DNA of 64,000 nt from Acanthamoeba castellanii str. Neff (lineage: Eukaryota; Discosea; Longamoebia; Acanthamoebidae). The notes below the pieces were generated by a model. That model made no database searches, was not told where the DNA came from, and saw only the letters and a list, made by a program, of their open reading frames with translations. Each line of letters begins with the position of its first letter. Positions within the stretch are counted from its first letter, which is position 1. Positions 1 through 12,600 of the stretch are shown here, piece after piece. Position numbers and translations under genes: made by a program. The DNA lies in the NCBI RefSeq assembly GCF_000313135.1, contig NW_004457268.1, forward strand, positions 566,319 to 630,318. Reading direction: 5' to 3'.

Positions 1-88
1 CCTTCTCGGTGGCGGTGAGGAGGGCGCGGTGCGCGAAGGGGCAGATAGGGTTGGTGTAGAGGGTAAGCTTGCTGTCGCTCTGGGCCAT
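1..88 (-). CDS. Glutathione S-transferase-like protein, 5' end only
   Basis: The gene runs off the left edge of the window; only the first 29 codons are present. The start ATG (complement of 86-88) opens MAQSDSKLTLYTNPICPFAH, continuing R-A-L-L-T-A. The beta strand followed by CPFAHR is the thioredoxin-fold start of omega/lambda-type and plant-like glutathione transferases, where the cysteine of C-P-F would be the glutathione-reactive residue. This suggests a thiol-transferase or dehydroascorbate-reductase type enzyme in the cytosol. Class and full length cannot be judged from the fragment. A short N-terminus without a signal peptide argues for a cytosolic protein. Confidence 0.7.
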   Translation of the reverse strand, partial: MAQSDSKLTLYTNPICPFAHRALLTATEK

Positions 89-366
89 CTTGAATCAAAG
101 CTAGAGTAGTGTAGTTGCTGTATTGGGCTCAGGTTGTTGTTGTTGCGAGATTGAAGGCGCACGGCACTATTTAAATAATGTCGTACTTCGGCGAGACGTC
201 CCAACAACGCCGACATCACGAATAACCGAGTCGGCGAGGAGGCAATGGGCGGACCGCATTCGCCTTGAGGACCAATTACGCTCATCTTTCAGAGTGTTGA
301 ACTCATAAAGCTGATAAAGCGAAGTCATTGCAAACCACCGGGGGATTGATTTAATCGTTCAATATT

Positions 367-651
367 CTACTCGAATTGTCTGCGAGAGAAGACGTGGACG
401 CGGGGGCCGCGGGTGACGCCCACCGAGGTGCGGGAGGTGAGCTGGAGCGAAGGGAGGGCACCGGGGGCGGTCGACGGCAGGGCGTGGCCAGCCTCGGCAG
501 CATGGGGGGCATCATCGAGCACCTGGGCGAACTCGGTGGGGCCGTTGATCAGGCGGCTGGTCGCGCGGAGGTCGAACGCAGCGCCGAGCGGGGTTCCATT
601 ACGCAGGTGGCGCAGGGGCTTGAGGGGGCTGAGTCGGAGAAGGGTGGCCAT
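367..651 (-). CDS. Small hypothetical protein, possible mitochondrial targeting
   Basis: A single open exon of 94 codons with the high GC3 of its neighbours and a good start context (ACA before ATGG). The N-terminus MATLLRLSPLKPLRHLRNGT is rich in Arg, Leu and Pro with no acidic residue in the first 25, which resembles a mitochondrial presequence. The rest is Ala/Pro/Ser/Thr-rich, ending R-R-Q-F-E before TAG. I recognise no family. Two overlapping plus-strand frames of similar size are open, so a chance reading frame is possible. It sits between the GST-like start and the cyclin gene. Confidence 0.35.
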   Translation of the reverse strand: MATLLRLSPLKPLRHLRNGTPLGAAFDLRATSRLINGPTEFAQVLDDAPHAAEAGHALPSTAPGALPSLQLTSRTSVGVTRGPRVHVFSRRQFE

Positions 652-759
652 TGTCGATCAACTTCAATCGTCTATCGATTGAAATCTTCCGAAGAAATCT
701 GTTTTCTTTTGTGAAAGAGAGAAGAGAAAAGACAATTTCTTGTCAAGCACAGCAGCAAG

Positions 760-1977
760 ATGGAACCAGGTCGCACGCCCATGTCGCCCTCGGTGCACGG
801 TAAGACGGAGCAGCAGAAGCGAGCCCTTCGCGTGCGTGCCTGCATCGTCACCATCCAAAAGGCTGGCCAGGAGCTCAAGCTGTACACGCCTGCACCAAAT
901 AACAAAACGATTTATTTTCCATTTCAATCTAATGGCCGCACTACACAACACATCCAAAGCCCGCAGATGGTGATCGCCACGGCAGCGACATTCTTCCATC
1001 GTTTCTTTGCCTGCAACCCCCTGCACGAGCACGATCGCCTCGTCATGGTCATGGCGTGCCTCTTCCTCGCCTCCAAGGTGGAAGAGGTGCCCAAGAAGGC
1101 GCGCGATGTCATCCTCGCCACCCACTACGTCGCTCGCAAGGAAGTGCTCCACGCCGACTCAGCGGTACCGCTGGCCTCCAACCTGCACCTGCCATCGATG
1201 ACCACCAGCTTGTGTGGTGTGTGCTCACCTCACCGTGTCGATGGCCCCAAACCAAAAGGAATTCGCGCGGTTCAGAGAGGACGTGATTCGTCACGAGCGG
1301 CTGCTGGTCACCAACATCAGCCTGGCGGTGGACCACCCGTACCACTACCTCGTCAGCCTAGCCAAAGCCGTCGATCGTACTTTGTTACTCGCCGTGTGTG
1401 TGTCGTGTGTCGTGTGTGTGTGTCGTGTGTGGTGTGTGTGTGCGTGCGTGTTATCGTCTAAGGTTCTGTTTCTCTTCCCACCGCGCGCAGCTGTCAACAA
1501 GGACTTGATACAGATTTCGTGGAACTTTGTCAACGACAGCCTGCGCACGGAGGTGTGCTTGAACTACGACCCGCGGTTGATTGCCGGCGCGGCCTTGTAT
1601 CTCTCGGTCAAGTGCCTCGGCTTCAACATCACGCGAAATGGCGCGCCCGCCACCCTGTTCGAAGTCATCAACATGCCCAAGGCCCTCATCGAGGGTACAC
1701 CCTCACGCCTTCTGCTTCTTCTTCTTCTTCGTCTCATCTCTGGAATTCGCGCAGAGGTGAGCAGCCAGATATTGGATCTCTACGAGACCGCGCCCAGCCT
1801 GGCGTCCATGCGGGGCGATGGCAGCGGATCCGGGGCCTCCACGGGGAGCACCCACATGCCCGCCGAAGATGGGTACCGACCCCCCCTCCCTCCCATTCAG
1901 CCAAGCCTGCGCGACATCGCAGCCACCACTAACCACTAAACACTCTTCATCGTCGCGCTCGCAGCGTGCCGCAGTGA
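760..1977 (+). CDS. Cyclin K/T-like (transcriptional) cyclin
   Basis: Predicted regulatory partner of a transcriptional CDK (CDK9/CDK12 type). The two cyclin-fold halves read in order: the first contains MVIATAATFFHRFF and ACLFLASKVEEVPKKARDV, the second contains HPYHYLVSLAKAVD, ISWNFVNDSLRTEV and LIAGAALYLSVKCLGF. KVEE and the NDS-L pattern are typical of the cyclin K/T/L group. Exons by GT-AG and frame: 760-881, 960-1164, 1259-1376, 1491-1694, 1755-1872 and 1965-1977. The last splice gives a VPQ-stop end. Without it the frame reads to a stop at 1937-1939, so the C-terminus is uncertain. The intron at 1377-1490 carries a GTGTGTCGT microsatellite. At about 220 residues it lacks the long tail of animal cyclins T and K. 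Confidence 0.85.
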
Positions 1978-2090
1978 GTGCAAGGCGCCCGTGCCCGTGC
2001 CCCGCGCTTCTTGTACATAGCTGATGATGATAATGATGATGATGGAAATGAAGCCACTTCCACCAGGAGTACCATAAACAGAACCATAGA

Positions 2091-3649
2091 CTATGGAAGC
2101 GCAACGTAGCGCAAGGCGACCACTACCGCTACCGCCGCGACGAGCAGCAGAAGAAGCGCAAGCAGCGCGTGTGACTGGCGGTGGCGGTGGCTGAACGGGC
2201 TACCAACGATCCGTTCGTAGAGCTGCTCCGGCTCCAGGCGCGGGCTCTGCTTCCGCTTCTCGGCCTCCCGAATCGTGGCCACCACCGCGTCGTGGACGGG
2301 CGTCGGAATGTTCTTCTCCCTGCACGCGACGCGACGCGACACGACACGACACACATGTTTGGTTCGGACGTCTCTACGCGCAAGAGGCAGGCCCTAGGAC
2401 GCGTACCGTCCACGCCGCTGGATCACACCGTTGAGGTGGTACACCTCAGTCGGCCTCCCTGCTGCCAAGTCTTGCCACTTTGGTGTCGTTATGTGTCAGC
2501 CCGTGTATCGCGCGCGTGTCATGTGTCATGTGTGCGTGTGTCTTGTGCGTGTGTGCTGTGTGCGTGTGTCATGTGTGGCTTGTGCGTCGTGTCGCGTGTG
2601 CGCACCATGGAGCCGCGGGCCTCGTCGGTGACGCGCAGCGGGGTGATGCGGAGGTAGAGCCAGTTGGGCAGCCGCAGGAGGTGCGGCGTGATGCGCGGTA
2701 TAAAGAGCCCCATCCGCTCCAGCCGTATGTCGGGGTGCGCGTCGAACACGCGCAGGGCCTCGGCCTGGCACGCGGCAAGGGTCCACCGATGGGCCTCCCG
2801 CCCGAGCTGGCGCCTGATCGGCAGCCGCGACAGCGCGTCGAGCGCATTGTTGAGATTCATCATCAGCTTGGTCCACTGGACGTGGGCGATGTGGGCTGAC
2901 ACATGGGTCTCGAGCCGCGCGGCCTCGTTCAGCAGCCGCGCCACACGCCTGGCCGCGCCGTCGCTCGATATGTGGAGGGCGCCGACGACCAGCGGGGTGT
3001 TGGTGCCGCGGTGGAAGGTGGCGTTGGGCTGCCGCCACACGACGTTGAAGCCCACGACGCAGGCCACGACCGTGTGCGAGGGCAGGTGCTGCTGGAGGAC
3101 CCGCGCGTTGTCTACCCCGTTCTGCATGCTCACCACCACGACCGACTCGGGCAGCTCCGCTACTCGTTGGCCCCGCCTCAGAGGCGTAAATAAATCATAA
3201 ACAATAAAATTATATTATATTAATAAATAGAATTGGGTACCAGCGGCGAGCTCCTTGGCCACCTGCTCCGTGCTGCCGCTCTTCACCGCCACCAGAGCGA
3301 ACCCCACGCCCTCCCAGTCGCACTGCACGAATAATCACACATAAGAAAATGATGAATAATAAATACATAATAAATAATAAATAATAAAGTAAATTCTAAT
3401 AAACAACAGTGGTGGACGGACTTGGTGGAGGTCAGTGACGATTGTGGGTGCGGCGTCGGGCGGGAGGTGGACGGCCCCGCTCTCGAAGCCCAGGCCGCAC
3501 AGGGTAAGCCCGGCCTCGCGGACAGCCGCTTGGAGGGTGGGGCGGCCGACCAGCGTCACCGCGCCCCCGTGGCCGTGGTGCACGAGGCAGCCTCCTATGA
3601 AGCACCCCACCGCTCCAGCACCCACAACCACCACTCCAGCCTGCGTCAT
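2091..3649 (-). CDS. Ketopantoate reductase-like (ApbA/PanE) protein with C-terminal membrane tail
   Basis: Predicted NADP-dependent reductase of the 2-dehydropantoate 2-reductase family (pantothenate/CoA pathway or a related 2-oxoacid reduction). The N-terminus has the Rossmann motif GAGAVGCFIGG. Next come GFALVAVKSGSTEQVAKEL, the family signature VSMQNGVDNARVL, and WTKLMMNLNNALDAL with the conserved Asn cluster. The C-terminal domain contains SMWQDLAAGRPTEVYHLNG and IPTPVHDAVVATIREAEKR. Five exons are inferred, with introns near 3250-3319 to 3425, 3163-3249, 2473-2608 and 2316-2390. The protein ends in a hydrophobic stretch (HALLALLLLLVAAVAVVVAL, then RYVALP), unusual for this soluble family and consistent with a tail anchor. 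Confidence 0.8.
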
Positions 3650-3718
3650 GGAATATAAAAGTGAAAATAAATCTATATTCTTTTTGGCTTTTTTTTTAAA
3701 ATACTAAAACCTCTTGGC

Positions 3719-6134
3719 TTAGAGCAGCTTGGCCCAGTACTCCTTGAGCCACTTGTCGATGAGCACGGCCTCCTGCTCCCTGGCGCGCTGGATGTAGATT
3801 GGGTCCTCGGGCGAAGGCGCCCACAGGTCAAGGTGGTGGCCAGCCTGCAGATAGGTGCGTGAGTATGTCTTTGGACACACGACACGACACGACACGCACG
3901 ACACACACCTCGGGAATCATGATCGAAATGAGTGAGTCAGACAGGGAGTGGAGCACTCCACTTGAGTGCCAGGGATCTGTTAGACCAGAAAGCGTCGTCA
4001 GCTCAAAGCTCAGCCATTGCGATGGGGAGGTGGGCAATGGCCTAGATAAGATGGTGCAGTACATACCCAGCAGCCCGTTGGAGAAGATGATGTTGCTCGA
4101 CGAGGTGATGTTGAATCCGCCGTATTGGATTCGGGCCCTGTCCGTTATTGGGGGGAATGTCACACATGTGCGGGGCGTGACCCCCCACACCATCAATGGT
4201 GGCATACCAGTTGGGGCGGAGCGTAATGCCAAACTTCTGCCGGCATTGCTCAATGTCGGCAGTCAGGTTGTACGTGGCATGGGGGAAGAAGCCAGAGAAG
4301 CCGATTGGAATGTAGACCTGGTCGATGATCCCCAATCCAGCAAAAGGGTGTGAGAAGAAAAAGTAAAAAAAAACTCCTGCTTGGCGTGATGATGAGATCG
4401 AGGCGCACCTCAGTACAGTGCAGGTAGTCCCAGCCGCAGCACTTCTCCCACTCTGGCACATCCCTGTTAATATAAACAACGACCATGTTCTGTGTATTTT
4501 GAAATATGAAAGGAATACGAGTGGTGTGGGTACCGCTTGATGTCATAGCACGAATGGTCGCCGGTGTTGTTGTAGAACACTCCGATGGCGTAGCCCAAGG
4601 CCTCAGCCAGGATGTCGGGGTCATTGTTGTTGGCGGCCTTCTCCAGGATTCGATCACAAGTCTTGTTCACCGGCCACGCTGTAGTAATGATGATGGTCGT
4701 CAACAGAACACAGCATTCCATGCATGCCACTAGAAGAAGGGCGTACCGGGCAGCGAGACACCGTAGTTGCTGGCGAAGGGGTAGTCGAGCATGGCCATGC
4801 TGGCCAGGCCCATCTCCACCCAATAGACGACGGCCGAGGCCTCCGCCTGCGAGTTGAGCGGACCGCAGAGCTTGAAGGCCTTGGCGAAGCGCTCACAACC
4901 CTCCGGCGTGGCCGAAAACCGCTGCAACGTCTCAAATGCCTGGGCGATCAGTGGCGCGCAACCTGCACGCGGGGTAGACGGCGGTGAGAGGGAGTGAGGG
5001 CGAGTGCTGGGCGGAGGGCGTGTGGCCATACCAAGGCGCGCTTGCGCGAAGGTGTCGGAGGCGCTGTTGGTGAAGGCGTAGGGGCTGATGCCGGTGCCGT
5101 AGAACGACAGCGGCGCTGCAGCGGACAACACGTGTCGTTACATTCCAGAGTCTGAGAAGAATGTGTGAGGCTCTGGGAGGTTGCATACCAGAGGCGGCAA
5201 GGCCTCCCATGACAATGTCGGGGTACTTCATCCTGAACCACGCCGTCAATATACCTCCGTAGCTGCCACCGAAGCTGCATTGCACGGCATCAACGTCACA
5301 TGTATGCACCCACAGAACTCGAATCAGCACCACGCAGTGACTAAAGACCACTTATGCGAGACCAACGCATGGCGCGTACGCGAAGACGGGGCAGTTCCGG
5401 GCGTGGGGCAGTGTTTCCTTGAGGTGCGTGATGAGCACGGCGTAGTCGGCCAGCGCCTGCTCGGGCGAGAGGTAGCTGATCTTCTCGGGGTCGAAAGACT
5501 TGGACCCAAACGGCATGCTCTCTCCAAGTACCGGTGCTCTGTGTGGTGTGGGGGTGGGGGTGGTAGTCGACGCAGTGAGTGAGCAGCTCTCGAGATGGCG
5601 GTACTCCTGTGTAGGACCCAGGGCCGTACCGGCGAAGACGAGCAGGGCGTTGTGCTTGGGGGCGAGGACCTGCGTGAAGAAACCAGACGCGCTGTAGTAG
5701 TCGGTCACAGGTGCTTCATTGCCCGTGTAGAAGAAGATCGGCCCCTAAACAGCGGTAGGAATAGAACATAAAATAGAATCATTAATGATATTACAAAAAC
5801 AAAATCAACACAAAAGATGAAAGGGAGGTACTGGGCAGCCGCCGGGGTAGGAGCCGCGCCAGTACTCGTCGGCCAACAGGAAGCGCTGCTTGTAGGTGGC
5901 AGGTTGTGTGGCGAAGTTGAAGTGGTCGAGCGTCTGGTCGAAGTAGAGCGTGCGGTAGGTTGGCGGAGGCGGAAGCCCAGGGGCAGACTGGTGCGTGGTG
6001 GCTTCTCCGTGGGGGCTCAGGGTCCGTACGCCCGGCAGGATGGCACCATCGGCCGGGCACGAAACTGCTGCCAACCACACCACGACCACCACCACTCCCC
6101 AAACGTACGCCTTCCTCTCCTCCACCCGATGCAT
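3719..6134 (-). CDS. Secreted/lysosomal serine carboxypeptidase, S28 family (Pro-X carboxypeptidase/DPP2-like)
   Basis: Predicted to remove residues next to proline in the secretory or lysosomal route. A hydrophobic signal ([18 protein letters not shown]) follows the chosen start MHRVEERK. An in-frame ATG 16 codons upstream (6182) would bury the signal. Family blocks in order: [40 protein letters not shown], the nucleophile motif GGSYGG (about 5250-5270), [47 protein letters not shown] with the catalytic Asp, and [15 protein letters not shown] with the catalytic His near the C-terminus. All three catalytic residues are present. At least ten exons are needed. NGLL and DPW are joined across an intron at about 3986-4073. 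Confidence 0.9.
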
Positions 6135-6693
6135 GCTTGAGGGAGTGAGTAGCGTGTGGCGTGTGCTGATACGCTGCACCAAGCAAAAGAAAGTGTCGGG
6201 ACCAATGGGAAGGCCTTCATTTTGCTCGGACTATAGTAGATCGACCACTCAACTCCAATTCGCGACTTCATCGAGTTGACTGATCGCTTCTCGACGTGCC
6301 TTTCGCCATGACGCTCGTGAGGCGCCAAGTACGGCCTCGCGCCATGACGCTCGTGACGCCACGGACCACGGCCATTCAACCAACACTGGCGAGAAGCGAG
6401 ACTTGTTCGTTCAGTGCGAGCAGACGAAGAGGAAGTCAAGAGAATCAAGAAGACCCTGTTGGTGGAGATGGCGGACGGAACCGGCGCCGACGTCTCCTCG
6501 CTTCGCGGTTCTAACCCGACCTGGGCGACGTCGGCCTGTGCGCCGCCGGCGGCCGGTTCATTCCCTACAGCGCATAATGTGTGTGTACCGGTTGCAGACA
6601 CATGAAGGTAGCTCTGTTGGAGTGAAATGCGGGACTCTATCTTCTTCGCTTCGGGAGGAGTACACGCAGTGGTGGTGGCTGCGCTCCCACGTA
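6135..6693. other. Intergenic: upstream of the S28 peptidase, downstream of receptor A
   Basis: No gene recognised. A 17-base direct repeat (CGCCATGACGCTCGTGA) occurs at 6304-6320 and 6340-6356. The rest is unremarkable and presumably holds the peptidase promoter and the receptor A 3' end. Confidence 0.6.
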
Positions 6694-9600
6694 TCATGCC
6701 AAAGCGATGAAGCTGCCATCGGCATCGTCGTCGCCCACCTGCTGGTCGAAGAAGGTGACCAGTTCGTCGGCGCGCGGTCGCCTCTCGGGCTGGGCGTGCC
6801 AGCACTTCTTCATCACCTTCTTGAACTCGGGCGGGCAGTCGTTGGGGATCTGGGGCCGCTTGCCCTCGAGCACGTCGAGCGACACGCCCATGAAGTTGCG
6901 CCCAGCGTAGGGCTCCTTGCGCGTGGCCACCTGCCACATGATGATGCCGAACGAGAACACGTCGGCGCGCTCGTCGTACTTCTCGCCGCGCAGCACCTCG
7001 GGCGCCGTCCAGCAGGGCGTGCCGCAGCGGGTCATGGTGGCGTTCTCCTCCTTGATGCGCGCGAACCCGAAGTCGGCCACCTTCACGTTCATGTTCTCGT
7101 CCACCTTGTGTGTCGTGTCAGCACAACACACGCGCAAACACGACGTGGGGAACGCTGGCGTACGAGGAGGTTGGAGGGCTTGAGGTCGCGATGCACGATG
7201 ACCGGGTGGAGCGAGTGCAGGTAGTTGATGCCCAGCGCGGCCGATCGCAGCAGCCGCAGCTTGTGCTTCCAGGCCAGCTTGACGGAGTGGTTGGCCAGGA
7301 TGTCCCTAAGGCAGCCCTGCTTCATGAACTCAGTCACGATGCACAGATTCGGCTTCTTCACGCACGCTCCTGTTAACATATAACGTTAATATCAATGTTA
7401 ACCAGTTTAATGATAATAAATCAAATGAAAAATATACACATACATCAGAGAGGAATAACGAACCGATGAAGAGGACGATGTTGGGGTGGTGAAGCTCCGA
7501 CAGGAAGGCCATCTCGGCGCGGAACTCGAGCATGCGCCGCTCGTCGAGCTTCTGCTTGATGAACCGCTTGACCGCCACCTCGACGCCCTTCCACTTGCCG
7601 CGGTAGACCGCCCCGTAGGAACCGAGGCCCACCTGACGGCCCACCTGGATCTCGTGGAAGTCAATGATCCAGCGGCACAGGTTGGCCGACGTGAGGAAGG
7701 TGTCCTCCTTGAACATCATGCCCTCGCCCACCGCCGTCTGCAGCTCCAGCCCGCCGCCGCCGCCGCCCGCGTTCCCGCTCGTGGCCGCCTTGGGCTGGCC
7801 GTCGCCGCTGTTGTCATCCCTGTTGTTGGGCGGATCGCTGTCCTCGTCACCCGTCACGCCGCCGAAGAAACGACCCTCGAGCCCCGCCACCTTAAGCTCG
7901 TACAGCTTGGCCCCTAGTACCCCCCGTTCCGCCGAAAATCGTTTAAATCCATAAATAAATAATATGGATGAATAAAGAACTTGTTAATAAATAAGAAAAG
8001 GCTTTGGGTACCTCGGGGCGCGTCAGGCATCTCGAACCGGCCCAGACACACAACGCGGAGGTTGTCCTTCAAGCCGACGTCCGTGCCGAGCTTGGCGTGG
8101 GCGGCGTGACTGAGCACGATCTGGCCGCCGTGGGTCATGGCCGTGATGCGGGCCGCGGCGTTCACCACCGGCCCGATGTACTCCACCCGCCGCGTCATCG
8201 GGTCGCGCACCGCCTTGGGCGTGCCCACGTGCACCCCCATCCGCACCCGCAGGCCCTTGTACACCACACTGACCACCATCAACTCGCTGGGTCAGCGATG
8301 ATGGTGAAGAAGAGCGAAGAGCGAAGAGCGAAGAGCGAAGAGGAAGAGAGAAGAGAGAAGAAGGCGTACCGATCGTCGGTGTCGCCCCACTCGATGGAGG
8401 CGCCCGGGTGGTCGAGCAGGGCCTCAGGCCAGTCGACCTTGAGCAGGGCCTGCTGCACGTCGGCGCACCAGGCCAGCGCGTCGCTCGCCTGCTGGAAGGC
8501 CATGCAGAACGAGCCCTCGCCGCTGTTGCGGTCGCGGATGAACACCACCTCGTAGCCCCGGTACCGCTTGAGCGCCGCGCGCAGGACCTCGTTGTGCAGG
8601 ATCGTCGCGTCGCGCATGGCCTCGGCGTTGAACTCCCAGAGCGACGCGGCGCGCGTGATGTCGGTGAACACGATCGCCACCTCGCCCTTGGGCGCACGCG
8701 CCAGCGCAGTGCCGGCCGCCGCTGCTGACGAGTCCTTGCGTGACGCGCCCGGACTCGAACCCGAGCCCGAGCCTGATGACGTGGCGGACTGTGAGGGGCC
8801 GCCGGTGGAGGTCCACGAGCCCCAAGTGCGGGCCAGGTGCGGCTCGCCTCCCGACGATGATGAGGTGGAGGACATAGTCGACGTGGCGCCGGCCGAGAGC
8901 TTGGAGTCGCCGTGCATGGAGGAGAGGCGTGTCATGATCTCGAGGAAGGTGGGGCGGATGGTGGGGTCGTGGTGCCAGCAGCTGGTGATCAGCTCCTCGA
9001 ACTCGGGCGGGCAGCCCGATGGGGCCAGGTCGGGCAGCGGCGGTCGCGCTCCGTCCCTTATCACCGCCACAGCCACCGCCGCGGGGCTGCCTCGAGATCA
9101 CAAGTCAGCTATGAATGACACGCACACCGCAGCCGCACACACGGCACACACACGACACAACACACGATTGGTGGGTGACGGACCTGAGGCCGGCGTAGGG
9201 CTGCTCGCGGGTAAGGAGCTCCCATAGGATGATGCCGAAGGAGTAGACGTCGGCCAAGATGAGATTGACGTCGGGCGATTCGTTGAGGATCTCCGGCGCC
9301 ATCCAGTGCACGCTGCCCGCCACGTCCTTCGCTGCGTGGCTGTCCTCCTTGAACTTGGTGAGGCCGAAATCGCTCACCTACGTTGGGTAGGAGTCATCAT
9401 TTGTCGACAACAAGTGCCATCAAGTTGGTGCGTGTGCGGTTGTGCGAGTGCGTGTTAGTGTGAGCCAACTGAGCACCTTGACGTTCCACTTGCTGTCGAG
9501 GAGCAGATTGAGCGACTTGAGATCGCGGTGCACGATGCCTGGCAGGCCACACATCAGAGTGAGTGCAGGGTTTGGGGGAGAAAGAAGAACGAAGAACGAA

Positions 9601-12600
9601 GGAGAAAGAAGAACGAAGCGCGGTGGGTGGGGGGGAGTACCGGAGGAGTGGAGGAAGTGCATGCCCTTGGAGGCCTGGTAGGCCATCTTGGCCTTCAGTG
9701 CAAAGGGCAGCTCCGGGATCAGCTCGTTGTGAAGCAGCTGCGCAGTGTAGATGCGACGCGAAATAACGATGTGGTGGTCGATCCCCTCAATTGCGCGGCT
9801 AAGGAACGGAACTGGGAGGGAGTCAACGTACGTCGTAGAGGGAGCCGAGGGCCATGAACTCCATGACAATACACATCTTGGGCGGCTTGGTCGACGCCGC
9901 CATGAACAGCACCACGTTGGGATGCCGCAACGCCGTCATCACCCGCACCTGATTTATGAATGGTTTTATGTTATTGTTTTTATATGAATTAATGTCTAGA
10001 GAATGCGGAGCACGTACCTCGTCCTTGAAATTCTTCTCCATGTCCTTGGTGATCTTCTCCGAGGCCATGACCTTGACGGCCACCTCGGTGCCCTTCCACG
10101 TGGCCTTGCGCACCTCGCCGAACCCGCCGGCGCCCAGCTGTTCGCCGACCTCGAGCTCGTCGTAGTCGATCTCCCACGCGTCGCCACCGCGGCCGCGTCG
10201 CTTGGCCACCACCGCCAACACCACGATCAGCGCGCACAGGCCCAGTATGACGAGGGCCACCAGCGGTATGGCGATGCCGAGGGCGATGGGCAGAGCCTGG
10301 TCGCTGCCGGCGGACGAGCTGGCCGCAACGAAGCCCTCGCAGTACTGGCCCTCGCGGCCCGACGCGCACACGCACGCGTTGTTGACGCACTCGCCCACCC
10401 CCGAGCACAGCTCGCCGTCGAAGATGCAGTTGTGGACGTCGCTCACCGCCACGCCGCCGCACGTGAAATTCTTGAGCTGATTCAAGAAGAGGCGCTTGAT
10501 CGCCGTCGCCATCGTCGGCAGAACGAACCCCTGCCTGCACTCACAACAGTTATTGAAAATTCGGAAAAAATGCAATGTTATTAATATAAAAGATATGTAC
10601 CTCTCGGCTGTGCGTGTGGCGGCGATGTCGGTCTGGGTCCAGTAGAGGAAGCTGGCGAGTGCGGCGGCCTCGCTGCAGTCCTGCATGGTGCGCTGGCGAT
10701 AGATGAAGGCGCCGAACATGGCCATCGGCCAGCTGTCGTTGCTCGGCCCGAGCGCCAGGGTCTTGAAGTCCAACGGCGCGCCCGAGGCCAGGTAGTCCTG
10801 CAGCGCGCTCACGAGGGCCGACGTCGTGGGTCGCGTGATGTGGCCCGCCGTGTTGATCATCGCCGCTGCCTCGATATGCCGCGTCTGTCACCGACTCGCA
10901 ACTCGTCAGTGCGTCGTGTGTGCGTATGTGCGCGTGTGTGCGTCGGTGTGCATGTAGGGGGTGCGATACCAGGATGATGTCGTAGTAGACCCAAAAGGCG
11001 AAGGAGTAAGGGGTGGCCGAGAGTTCGGCGGCGACGCCGTTGCTGGCGATGACGATCGAGCGGTTGGTGTCGCTCTGCACGGGGAAGGCGACCAGCGGCC
11101 CGGCGCCCACACGGTCGCGGAATTCAGGCACCCGATCGGCGAGCACCGAGGTGAACAGCTGCGTGAGCGCAGACACGATCGACATGGTCACCACCGTGAT
11201 GGGCCGATCGGGCAGCAGAGCCGCCACCTCGGGCTCGTTGATCCCCGCAATACGACTGTCGTTCCAATGCGTGATATTACCTGCATTTAATGCAAAATCA
11301 GTATTTGACAAGTTAATTTTTTCAAAGATATACTAACACTTAATGCTAAAAAAAATAATCGGACCTAAATAGATGAGCGCGATGGTTTCAAAGTCCAGGA
11401 CAAGCTCGCGGCCGGCAAGCTCGGGTATGTTGTAGCCAGGTGCGGCGGCGTAGGCGGTGAGGGGCATGACCTCGACGTCGTCCATGCGGGCGCGCCATTC
11501 GTCCGACACGCCGTCGCTCACCACGCCAAAGTCGACGTCGTACTCGGACAGGTACTGCTTGGCGTTGTTCGAAGTACCCAGGAAGTACTTCATGCGGGTC
11601 GAGGCCGAAGTCCACGACACGGCCCACGACGTGTAGAGCGGCAGCGGCGAACCGATGCCCATGAGAAAGGCGGTCGAGTAGGCCTGGGCTCGGTTGCACT
11701 GCACAGTGGTCAGCAGGTCGATGAGCCGGTCGCGCAGACGCGCCTCCAGCGGCGCCACATTCGCCGCTGCCGACGCTTCTGACGCACTGGGTGCGTGTGC
11801 GTGTGCGTGTGCGTGTGCGTGTGCGTGTGCGTGTGCGTGTGCGTGTGCGTGTGCGTGTGCGTGTGCGTGTGCGTGTGCGTGTGCGTGTGCGTGTGCGTGT
11901 GCGGCGTGAGTAAATGGCATGCAGAGCTGCTGGGCGAGAAATGCGTACGCGTCGTTGGTCTGAATCCAGGCGACGAAGGCGAGCAGTTCCTGGATTCCGG
12001 CGCAGTCGAAGGCCTTCATGTCCCGGAACATGGTGAGGTAGCTCATGTAGACGAGCGGCCACGAGTTGTTGCCCGGCGCGTCGTAGATGTCGATGCTGAA
12101 GTTGCTCTGCGTGAACTCGTCGCTGAAGTCGCTCATGGCTGACTGCACCGAGGCCACCGACGGCTGCACCCTGTGCCCGGCCCTGTTTTTCATGTGCATC
12201 CACCGCACGCTTGCGCTCACCGCCGCCCCGTAGTTGGCAAACGTGAGCCCATAGTCTTGCGCCTGCGGTCACGCAATGCCCAGTCAGCACACGCCAAACG
12301 ACACGCCAAACGACACGCACGACACACAGACCTTGAGCCAGGCGAGCCGGGCCTGCGAGGTCTCACCGGCCAGCACAGCGGTGCCGTTCAGGGCCGGGGG
12401 CATGAGGGACCACGTGCGGTTGGCTGCCGCCAGGGCGCTCCGAAAGCCCTCGCTGAAGCCCTCCAGGGCGCGCTTGAGCACCTCCGTGGCCGAGACGGCG
12501 TTGGCCTCCCGGTTGTAGCCCAGCACGATCGGCTGCGCTGGCAGCTTGGGCTCGAGCCCCAAGTTATGCTGCACGATGGCCTGATCATTCCACATCGTGA

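Noticed and set aside
7486..7917. Antisense plus-strand frames across the kinase and cyclase genes
   Set aside because: High GC3 leaves antisense frames open. They show no domains, while the minus strand shows kinase motifs with proper splicing.
11791..11903. A long (His-Ala)n protein tract apparently inside receptor A
   Set aside because: The aligned position in copy C is an intron starting GTACGATG, and copy A also has a GTAC donor and an AG acceptor that restore the conserved sequence, so the repeat is intronic.
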